A DNA stretch of 30,607 bases from Phallusia fumigata (Eukaryota; Chordata; Ascidiacea; Phlebobranchia; Ascidiidae). This document shows, piece after piece, positions 12,401 to 24,400 of this stretch. Location of the stretch: NCBI GenBank assembly GCA_008931825.1, contig QXVZ01017310.1, positions 1-30,607 on the forward strand, written 5' to 3'. The notes under the pieces are model-generated. The model saw only the letters and a program-made list of their open reading frames with translations, did no database searches and was not told where the DNA came from. How positions within the stretch are numbered: position 1 is the stretch's first letter; each line of letters starts with the position of its first letter. A program made the translations under genes and the position numbers.

Positions 12401-15400
12401 TTGCTGCATGCTTGGAAGGCCGACTATGATTCGGTTTAAGGCCTCTTGCAGACTTAGCGCACTCTGATTCATTCAATCGGTTATTCACCGATTCTGATAA
12501 AATCCAAAACTTTTAACAAACGTAAATGTATGTTTTCACATTTTCGGAAATGCGCAAGGAAATCCTAAAAGTGGCAAATGGAAAAAAAATTTGGCTGTCC
12601 CCAACTGACTTTGTGACAGTTTGATAAAAAGCGTCATTTCACTGTTACAAAGAGTATCAGAGGATACCTTGTTCCATTTAAATCGTAAAACGTATTCCAC
12701 CACCTCACCTCTGCACTAAACAACCTTGCATCATTTCCATATCTTATCTCCACAGACTTTTCGTGCACGAAGTGTTCCGTGTGTTTTACGATCGTTTAGT
12801 GGACGACGAAGACAGAACCTGGCTTTATACGGTCAGCAGGAACCTGGTGAAGGATAATTTCAAGGAAAATTACGACACTTTGTTCGAACATCTCGCCCAG
12901 CCAAGCATGCCGGTATGATTTCTATTGATCGGACAAAATGTCTCCCGATTATAGATTATTCCGGGCCTTTAATATTTGAAACAAAATCAAGAAGATCATT
13001 TAGGGTGTAACTTTAGAATTCTGAATGGCGGATCATTGTCACTGTTTTCTTGAAAATCATGTGTTGTCATGTCATCGTTCCACTTTTCTTGTCAGATCTG
13101 TAATAAACGCCTTACGAAACATTACTGACGAAAGAGGAACGTAAAAAGTTCGTTTCCTTTAAATTGATCACAACTTGAAGTCCCCAAAAAATTGAATTTG
13201 TAGCTTTAAAATACGATATCTACCCTTACACTTTCCATAATCCCATTTTAACAAGGCAAATGATGCCCAACAACATGCCAGGACTGCAACAGGGATCACT
13301 AGGTGACAGTTTCTGACCCTTTTTTCAGCTATGTGAGGATGACATGCGTTCCCTGGTGTTCGGTGATTACATGAATATGGACGCACAAGGCGAAGATCGT
13401 TTATATGAAGAAGTGAAGTCGATTGAAGAGTTTAGCAATATCGTACAACTGAGTCTGGATGAATACAACCAAACTCACAAGGCTCAGATGAATCTTGTCG
13501 TATTCAGGTTTGTGTTGCTTTCTTGTTGTTTTTATTAGGTTTTTGTACGGTTTTGTTTTTTGGCGATTTGTCTTTCTGTTTGTTACTAGTGTGATTGTAG
13601 TTGTCTTAACTCGTCTATTGGCTTGTCTGTGTATATGTATGCAGTATGTTTGTTAGGTAAAGTTGTGTTTGTCTTTGATGTGTTTTTTGTGTGCGTGTGT
13701 ATTTATCAAATACATATTACGTCCCGACATTTTAGATTATCTTGTTCGGCTTGTCTGTTGTTATCTTGTCTTAAAATCCTCAGTTATTTGTCTATCTTTC
13801 TTTACAAACTTGTTTTTAGGTTTGTTGCCTATTTCCGTTGTTATTCGTCGGTTTGTCTATCCTCTGTTGGAATTTTGTTGTCTGTTTCACTTTCTTGTTA
13901 GATTTAGTATGATAGTTGTGCTTATTTCAGTTTAAAATGCTCGGTTTTTGTTTAGTTTTCTGTTTTTTGTTTCTTGTCTGTTCCGTGCTTTTTCTATCTT
14001 TTGATAAAAACGTAACAGAATTCTTCTATTTTGTGCAGGTACCTCCTCGAGCATTTGTCTCGAATCTCCCGAGTTCTCAAATCGCCAGGTGGCAACGCGC
14101 TATTGGTCGGTGTCGGTGGGAGTGGCCGACAATCTCTGACCCGATTGGCTACAGCAATGTCGGAGATGACCATCTTTCAACCGGAGATCTCAAAAAGTTA
14201 CGGGATTCCAGAATGGAAAGAAGATTTAAAGGTGCGTGAGAGTCAAAAGTTTGTTGGTCATCCAATTTGTTTACGCTTTTTTTCTGGTTTTCATAATTTT
14301 TTGAAAGTGTAGAATTGTTAAAACCAATGCAGAATTGTTAAAACATATATTTGCTGTTTTTTTTCCTGCGTTTGAACAATGTTCGGTTGTATCATAACAA
14401 AGAAATGGGTGTTGTAACATCCCGTACCACAGCAAACAACAACAACTTTAGGTGTTGTAACATCCCGTAGAAGGAGGTGTACTTTTGCAGAATAACTGTT
14501 CGTCAAACAATGGTTTATTGTTGAATAAAAATTGCGAAAAAAATTAAGTTGTTGTTTGCTGTGGATTACTCCCAAACGTTGTCCATTTTAATTTTTGACG
14601 AAGTTTGGACTAATGTGCTTTATAACAAATGCTGCAGCGCTCAGTGTTGTGTATAAGTGAACTAGTCTCCGTCCCGATATCTTTCAACGGTCAAATTTGT
14701 GTCCAGAGTTTGCTGCGGGGAGCCGGTGCCCAGGGGAAGAAGACTGTCTTCCTCCTCACCGACACACAGATCAAGGATGAATCTTTCCTGGAGGACGTGG
14801 ACAGTCTTCTCAACACTGGAGAGGTGGCGAACCTCTTTGCTGTGGATGAGAAACAAGAACTCATGGAGGTGGGACCATACCATAGGCCTCTTAAACTGTG
14901 TTATGCTCTTGGGATGTGGTCTGCTGATTTATGGTTACTTTTCCGGTTTTTGTTTGGGAACTTTAATGATGCGTCATAGAAAGATTGTTTGATTTTAATG
15001 ACATTTCTGTACAATCGATTGAATGGTTTTGAGGATTTTAGCCGTAATTTATTAGTTTAACTTTTTGGCATAAAATAACAAATTAGAAGGCAGCATAGTG
15101 GAACACAATAAGTTTCCGTAGTGGCCACATGTATCTTATTTAACATAAAAGTAAAATAAATGTATAAGTAACACATCTTTTCGGAATTTGTACGCTTCAT
15201 GCTACTACTGGGTTAACTTTTGTTCAATGGTGAGTGGCCGCTCCATCACCAACCTTGTTTAACTTCAATTCAATGACTAAAAAATATTTCTTTCTGTTTG
15301 CACATAGGCTGTTCGCCCAGTGATGTCGCAACAACTCGGTCAAAACGCGGATTTCAGTCCCCTCTCCATGTTCGCCTACTTTGTCAGTCGATGTCGTGAA

Positions 15401-18400
15401 AACCTTCACATTATCATCGCATTTTCACCGATTGGTGACGCGTTCCGCAACCGGCTACGTCAATTTCCTTCGCTGATCAACTGCTGCACAATTGACTGGT
15501 TCCAGGTAAGGGATAATTTTTTCACGAATTTTTATTAAAGTTTTGATTCTAAGAAAAAAATGATAATATCAAGTTTACTTGGTATTAATCACTTGGTATA
15601 AAGGTGGTGTTTAAGCTAAAGAAATTGCAAAATTAATTTCGAAAAGCAAGACAAATATTTGTCAATAAGATTAATAGGGATGGGCCAAAACTGCAAGTGT
15701 TCTGTTTGGTCGAGCACCGAGCATCTCACGTTAACACTCGGTGCTCGGCCGAGCACGCTCGATGTATTGTGACGTCACAGACATTCCCATTTACACTGTA
15801 GTTTTTCATATTTTCTAGGTCCCTTATCTCCCCACAAGGGCCGTATTTAAGCTCTAGAGGTCCCTTCTGCATAACATGTGAGGCAAGCCAACGCTAAGTG
15901 AAACACCCATGTGTTTTTGAGTAACAACAGCAACTAATGAAAATCACTTTAAAGTACACGTGTTTCCACCCTTTCACGTTTTCAAAACAGTCACTTTTAT
16001 TCTTGGGGACCTTCGAAAATGGAACACTACTTTCGTACGTTAGCAGTGAATAAATCCGACAATAAAAATCTGACAAACCTACCCACAAACGAACGTTCAC
16101 CGTATAATTCTTTAACCGCAGCGGCAAGATCCATTATTTGCAGCATTTTCATTTACAACTGACCGTCAACAAATCCGTGTGTGACTCGCCCGTTGCATTA
16201 TTGTGCAATAAGCAAGTAATCAATTCATGGTGCGGTTTCGCAGTAATTGCGTAGTTTTAAATTTAGTTTAGAATAAGTTTGAACTTTTTGTCTAATGCTC
16301 GGCCTAATTCATGCGACTGCTCGGCCGAGCACCGAGCATCAAAAATTGCGATGCTCGGTACCGAGTACTCGGGTTCTGGCTCGGCTCGGCCCATCCCTAA
16401 AGATTAATAGTCCCAGTGAAGCCTCAAACACAAAATCAGTTAATGGTTGTTCGTTAAAAAAGAGATACATATTTCACCTTGGTAGGCATCGTCAGTCTCT
16501 TATTCGAATAGAATGGTTAATAGTTCAGATTAATTTTTACCCTATCTCTAGCTTCTGTGTTTTAAATTTCTTTTTATGCTTTGGTTCGACGTTTAGTGTC
16601 ACCAACAAAAAACAAAAACTCGTCATTTTGGTTTTCAGCCATGGCCAGCCGACGCACTTGAACTTGTGGCAAACAAGTTTCTTGAAACTCTCGAGCTTTC
16701 CGACCACGAGAGAAAAGAAATTGTTCCTCTCTGTCAACATTTCCATACTTCTTCACGAACTCTGTCTGAACAGTAAGTTTAGCGATCGAAATAACGATTT
16801 TAATAAAATACAGCCTGTTTTACACGTAATATTCAAAGTCCGAAATACTTTGATTTTTAATTTGCTGTATTTCTTAAATCGTACAGCGCTTTATGTTTTT
16901 TTCTTTAACTTACATTCTATCCTCGATCACATCTAGATTCCTAAACGAAATGGGACGTCACAACTACGTCACGCCGACGTCATACCTGGAGCTGATCGCG
17001 TCATTCAAGAAGTTGCTCAATGAGAAGCGAGACGCCGTTCTGAAATCCAAGAAGCGATATACTGGTGGATTGGACAAGCTTAAGTTTGCCGCTGGACAGG
17101 TCGGTGACGTCATGAATTAATTTATTTTGTGGCTTCAAGCAGCATTTCACTTGAGTAGGCCCCATGAGGGGTAGGGGGCTGGAATATTGTTCCGGGACCC
17201 GAGAACTACAGAGAGGCCGATGGCCGAAGGTCGGGTTAAAAAAGTGTTCTCATTTATTGAATGCTGGTTTAACTTGACGTAAGATTTTGTTTGGCCATTA
17301 TGTGGGCATTTGTTGAAGTTTACATAAATTATATCATTATTAACCCCACTCTTTATTTTCAAATAATTTTGCAGGTATAAGAGATTTTAAATGGGTTTAT
17401 ACGGCCCTAAAAGAGTTTTCTTGGAAGACCTGGACTTTACGTATTGAAAAGGACTCAAATATACATTTATTTCTTAAGTGTATAAGGTCTCGCAGTTCAG
17501 AAAAACGTTTGGTGTACATTAAGGATTTACATAACACTGACCACTGTACTATACCGTGATTTCTGCTTTGTGTTGTTCTAGGTGGCGGAAATGCAAAAGG
17601 AATTACAGGACTTGCAACCACAACTGATCGTCACTGCTGAGGAAAACAGCAAACTGCTCATTGTAAGTAACATTTCTTTTTCATTACGGGAAAAATTGCT
17701 TGGATTTGAGCTGGATTGAAAATAATGAATATGTTTGTTCGGTGCAGATCTTGTTTTGACATGCTATGTATGAGTGTCGTTTTTCGTATTCATAACGCAT
17801 TTTGTCGTGTGTTGTTACGCCCACCTGGGATAAAACCTAACATAAATCTACAGATCATAGCAGCAATAGTTCTTTGGAACAATTTTCAACTTGTTTGATG
17901 ACATCACTTGATTGACAGGTCATCGAAAAAGAGACTGGAGTTGTGGAGGAACGTACGAAAGTTGTGCAAGCGGACGAAGCGGTGGCGAACGAGCAGGCGG
18001 CCGAGTCCAAAGCTTTGAAGGATGAATGTGAGAGCGACCTGGCCGAAGCCATTCCTGCCTTGGAGGCCGCTATGGCTGCTTTGAAAACCCTCAAGGTGGG
18101 TTGGATAGACAAGCGTTGGGTTGTTTCTCGTAACTGTTTATTGCAACCTCGGCCTTTATACCCCACCTGAAATGTCGTTTTCACCTACGCACGTCATATA
18201 TTGATAATATTAGTGGTTTTAACACATTCTGTCCCCCCGTCAGTAGACATCTGCATAGACACTGAGCCAAAATTTTTGATTCTATTTGAGTAAGAGGTTG
18301 ACGATACCCACATGGACGAAATAAACATCTTTTTCATAGAACAACTGTTCGCTGATTTTGTGTATGAAGCACAGCTTTACCATTATTATATTGACACCGA

Positions 18401-21400
18401 AAATTTTGGTTGTTTAAAACCAAGGGGTCTTTTAAAAAACATTCTCGAAAACTCAAACACACATATCTAGTATTCTATTTGAATAAGGAACTCACGAAGT
18501 CAGTCTAGGCAAAACTCGTATTCTGTATAACAGTACCACCGGATTCTCTCAAATTTCGATCATTTCAAAATATACAGTGATCGTTGGTGCCCATGCTGTT
18601 GGAAGGTTTAGATGTTGCAAATTCGGACCATTCTCATTGGCAATATTAGCACCAGCAACCAATGTCTAAAATAATATTTCTTTTTCAGCCCGCCGATATT
18701 ACCATCGTAAAATCGATGAAGAATCCCCCGTCCGGCGTGAAACTTGTGATGTCAGCTGTGTGCGTCATGCGTGACGTAAAACCGGAGAAGATTGCCGACC
18801 CTTCGGGCAAAGGGGAAAAGATCCTCGACTACTGGGGACCGAGCAAACGGTTGCTAGGCGACATGAACTTCCTGGGTGCCCTGCAGCAGTACGACAAGGA
18901 TAATATTCCGGTTGGTCAAAGGAAAAATGGTTTTGATAAATATGTTTTGTGATGACAAATTTGTAAAGGAGATGTAAGTGGAACTGTCAAATAGACACTG
19001 CTGGTTGCAGCTGTCATATTTTAATTTACTTCTTTTTTTACATCTCTACCTTTTTAACAAATGGACCCTGAAGATTTTAATGCAGTGCCGATTAATACGC
19101 TTAAACGTCTAATGCTTATTTAAACTCCATAAAAACGTTTTAAGTTTTCAGAAGTTAGGATGCATCGTAAACAGTAGATTTATGACTGGACATGTTAACA
19201 GCAACCGATGAAACTGACCCTTTAAATCTGGCCAAAAATTGTGTAAATTCTGGATTCTGTCCTGGCAACTTGCCCCAATTTCCTTTTTACTGGCTATTCA
19301 ATTCTACCCTTTCCTCTCATGTCGTGTCCTGTAGGTTGCCATTATGAAGAAGATTCGATCTGAATACATGACCAACCCGGATTTCGATCCAGCTAAAGTG
19401 GTGAAAGCTTCATCTGCAGCTGAGGGCTTGTGCAAGTGGATTCTGGCCATGGAAGTCTACGACAGAGTCGCCAAGGTTTGTGAATGGAAATAGCAACTTT
19501 CAATTTTCATCCATTTATCGACAACAAGAAGCTTAGACAAAAACGAGGGGTCCAGTTTTCCGCAAGGATGCCTTATTACGTTACGCTTTAAAATTAGATG
19601 AAAAGTTTATTGTAGGATCTCCCTTGCAAATCTGAGATTGTTTTTGTGCACAAAGCGTCATAAATAAGTGCAAATACCAGTGTGTTTTATTTTACATGAC
19701 GCCTTTATGACCAAGTCTGTTTCCGAAGCAAGCTTTAAACCTGATGATTTTCGGATTATCAATTTCAGGAAAACTGTAAAACTAATAAACAACAAAACTT
19801 ACATTGCTGAGTTCCTGTCTGTCCTAGGTGGTCGCCCCGAAAAAGATTAAGCTCGCTGAAGCTGAGCAGTCACTTTCTGAAACGATGGCCATCCTCAATG
19901 CAAAGCGGGCTGAGCTGAAGGAGGTCCAGGATAGATTGGCCGAACTTCAGTTCAACTTCAAGACCGCTACGGAAAAGAAAGAACAGCTAGAATTCCAGGT
20001 TAAATGCCTTTCCTACACTTCGTAAAATACCCAATATTTGACCACTGTTCCTGCCGCCTTGTTTTTTCGTTTGTTGGTGTTAACATCATGTGTATGACGT
20101 CAACAAAGTATTTTGGGGGGCCTTTTGCACCTTCCGTTAAACTTGAAAATTCCACACCGGTTTTATAATGTTCATTTCCCTGTGCTTTGTATTATTTCGT
20201 GCTTTCTTTCCAGGTCGATCTTTGCTCCAAGAAGTTAGATCGTGCTCAGAAGTTGATCGGGGGTTTGGGAGGCGAAAAAGCAAGATGGACACAGGCCGCA
20301 AAGGATCTGCAGACACAATACGACAATCTTACAGGTTTGAGATTTCACTTAAATTGTGCGACAGGAATGGCAAGTGCCGTGTTCCGTATGTAATTTAGTT
20401 CTGGTCAACGCCGACTATCGATATGAAGAGCCAATTACTTCCAGTAACAGATTCAACAGGCCAAGGTGATTGGTATACGTTTGAGCTTGTGCAGCTCTTT
20501 CGGTAGTGCGCCAGTCCCGAAAAACGTTGAATTGTGAGTTTGAAACTCACTGCGGGTGTTTTATCTAACCTTCCCTTGCTGTCATAACGTTCTTAGTTGC
20601 ATCCTGAATAGGACATTAAAGCGTATATCGTGTGGAAGACGGCCTTGACAAGCGTCAAATATAAAGCTTGTGTAAGCAGATGATCATAACTTTCCGATTA
20701 GCTGCTTTGGTTGGCTAAGCAAAAGTTGACTTAGAAACACAGGACATAAAAAGTAGTCTAATGAAACAAAACGCCAGAGAACTTGTATAATACGTTTTAA
20801 TGCAAACGTAAAACGAATCGCTGCTGTCACTGTGCGTCATGTACACATGCGAGAAAAAAAGAAAAGTTACATGTTTTTGCTTTCTCTTGACAAACACTTT
20901 ACCGCACAGGTGACGTGTTGATATCATCTGGAGTGATCGCATACCTCGGAGCGTTCACAGCTGGATTCCGCAAACGCTGCACCTCTGATTGGACGAAATC
21001 GTGTCAGGTGACTACATGCTCTAATTCCGCCATTACTGCACAACGATTCAAACAATCTAAAATGTTTGTTACGTCACAGAAACACGAGATCACGTGTTCG
21101 GATAACTTTTCATTGAGCGCCACACTGGGCGACCTGATCAAGATCAGAGCCTGGAACATAGCTGGTCTCCCGACAGATAATTTCTCCATCGATAATGGCG
21201 TCATCGTCGATAACTCCAGACGCTGGTGAGTGGTAAAACAAAAAAACAAGTAAGGTTCCCGCCAGACAACCTTCTTGGTTGAAGTCCTGTCTACATAGGG
21301 AAGGTTAAACCCCCGCAAATTTTACTTGCCGAGGCTCAGAAATATGAAATATTGGTGTGTAGTTTAACAAACGCCAGAAAGTTTGGTCGAGCAAATCTTA

Positions 21401-24400
21401 AAACTAGGTGATTGACCTGATCTTCTCCAGGTATAATTTGTTACATATTGATGGACGGTGTAGCCGCATATTCTTTAAAAAACATCTCCTGTTTTTGATC
21501 TTTGATATTAGCGTGCACATTGCAAGTACGGAATGAGGAATTTTGACGACTTTCGCGTAACAACTTTTGTTTGATCAATTCAAGGTTAGGCAAAAAAACA
21601 TGACACTAAATTTCAAGTCCAACATCTTTTTCCAGGCCTTTGATGATCGACCCCCAGGGACAAGCCAACAAGTGGGTGAAGAACTCGGAGCGAGACAACA
21701 AGTTGGGAGTTATTAAGCTGAGTAACCCGGATTACATGCGAGTCATGGAGAACTCGATTCAGTTCGGTACTCCGGTTCTACTCGAAAATGTTGGCGAGGA
21801 GTTGGATCCGTCGCTGGAACCTTTGCTACTGAAGCAGACTTTCAAACAAGGTTGGTTTAAACGCAGTACTGGGACTTAAAGAGTAGATTAGATAAAAACA
21901 TAACGGCCAGACACATAGGGAATACATTGTAATGTAAATGTTTCAACAATCGCTGTTGTGAGTATCAATGCAAAATTCAACAGAGATTATTTAAAACGTG
22001 AATTCATTATACACAAGCTCTAGGTTTTTGGGCCAAGTGAAATTTTTGGATCAGTACTTTATTATTAGCCTAACGCCGATCCTGTATTGTAGGAATTTCT
22101 AACGTATTATAAAAAGTGGACTCTTTTGGCAGAGGAATCCACAAGTGTCTGCTCTAAACCGTTTTCCGGTGGCACATGGCCTTATTTACCGTACAATTTT
22201 CGGAAAATTTATATCTCCCATGGCAGTCCCTGGCTTTAGAAATTAGGTGACTGTGTAGGTATGGCTGGTGAAAAGTGCTTACCCGCATCGATGTTTCTAC
22301 GTTTTTGCAAACAATTTCTGTTTGTGTGGTTTTTGTAGACCAATGGGTTGTATCGTACGGGTAATGACGTATGTCTGGGTAGCAGGGGTGTAATTTGATG
22401 ACATTGTTAGCTGAAAAGGACACTGTATTATATGGCAGAAACAGCAAAGTAGATAAATTAGACAAAAAGTGAATTGTGGGAAATGAAAACTTGGTTTAGA
22501 CAGAAATGGGCATTGAGGGAAGAAAGGTCCAGAATCACAGTTTTATACGGCAAGATAACGAAATTAAAAACATTTCATTGTATTAACAGAGTAGCGAATA
22601 GCTGTACACCAAGAAGAAAGTTAAAAATCACTTTCATAATTTGTCAAACTTGTTTCTTTATCAAGGCGGCGTGATGTGTATTCGACTGGGGGAGAACGTT
22701 ATTGAATACAGCTCCGAATTCCGCTTCTACATCACAACTAAGCTCCGTAATCCTCACTATCTTCCCGAACTCTCCACCAAAGTGTCCCTTCTCAACTTCA
22801 TGATCACACCGGAGGGACTGGAGGACCAACTTCTCGGGATCGTGGTTGCTAAGGAGAGGTAACGACCAAGTTCTGTCATTGTTTTCATATCAGCTTAAAA
22901 ATATTTAGGGGGGAATTCCCCACTATGGGGAGTATTTGCGATTTGATTTGAAATGTAAGTGCGGTTGCACTTTTTTGATAATACCTTTAACTAGTTTGGT
23001 AGTGAAATGCGAACTAAATTTTCGGAAGTTGGATGTTAGGCATATACCAGTGGTTGCCTTTTTTTGTTTTGCTGAGATATGAATCGCGGCACCCATAGAG
23101 GCTTTTATGGCAATTACGTGAGGCATAGACATGAATCAAGTTAGTCTATTTTGCAAGTAGTATTCACTGTCTTACCCTTCTAGTTAATTGGTCGGCATCT
23201 CTGAGCCCTGGAAACGGCATCCAAGTTGTGAAACACTGGCATAGAATAACATTCTAAATTTATTGCCCAACTGACAACCAACATTTGTTTTCTTGTAGAC
23301 CGGAGTTGGAGGAAGAGAGGAATCTCCTGATCCTGCAGAGTGCAACCAACAAGAAGCAGTTGAAGGAGATTGAAGACAAGATCCTCTACACTCTCTCCTC
23401 ATCCGAGGGCAACATCCTGGAGGACGAGAGCGCAATCCTCGTCCTTGACTCCTCCAAAGTCCTTTCTGATGAAATCCAGAAGAAACAAAAGGTCTCAGGA
23501 CTATTTTGCTGTTTCTTAGACACATGATATTTGTAAACTATAAACACATGCAACAGCTATTCGGTTCCGCTTGTTCTATTTTTATGAGTAGCTTCTATCA
23601 GTTAATTTAATTAACAAACACTGTCAGAGAGCTTGTACATAGTAAATACATTGTAAACTTTTACTGATATAATGATGATGACAGATATTGTTAAAACGTT
23701 TGCATTACAATTACAATTAATTATGTGCAAGCACTTTGGTGGGTAAGCTTTTATTTCTAGATATTTTTTTTAGTTTGTGTCTTGTGTTTGTATGTACAAA
23801 CAAAACTTATTTATAGTGCTGCAAAACTTGACTTTCAGGAATATTTAAACATGGCTTTTCAAACGGCGGACAACTTGTCTAATTACCTTTCAACTAACCA
23901 ATTTTCCATTTTTTCCGAAGATCGCGGAAACCACAGAACAGAAGATAGCCGAGTCACGTGAGGGCTATCGACCAATCGCGAAGCATTCTTCGATCTTGTT
24001 CTTCAGCATAACCGATCTACCCAACATTGACCCCATGTACCAATATTCACTCTCCTGGTTCGTCAACCTCTACACCAACTCCATACAAGAGAGGTAAGCT
24101 GGGTAATAAATAGGGATGGGCCGAAACGAGCCAGAAGCCGAGTAGTCGGTACCGAGCATCGCAACTTTTGATGCTCGGCGCTCGACCAAACAGAACACTT
24201 GCATTTTGGCCCATCCCTAGTAATAAATACTAGAAGTATCACATATATGACCAAAGCAATTCGATGACCAATGATTATGCAACGGTTTTGTAGCTAAACA
24301 GAGTTCATGGGCAGTAGCGAAGACAAACCAACACTTGGAGGACCTTTGTTTTGTTTTCCGTTTTTTTTGTGTGCTATTGGTATTTACAAATGACCACCTT

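Noticed and set aside
13623-13935. Two overlapping 90-92 codon frames
   Set aside because: They result from T/G skew of the intron, which removes stop codons. The translation is Cys/Leu/Phe/Val-rich with no dynein or other similarity.
16295-16936. 213-codon + strand open frame, the longest in the window
   Set aside because: It starts inside the hAT element, runs through intron and crosses exon 27 in the wrong frame. It has no protein-like character.
22154-22465. 103-codon minus-strand open frame in the 815-bp intron
   Set aside because: No recognisable motif and no splice or promoter context. It is consistent with chance in AT-rich intron DNA.
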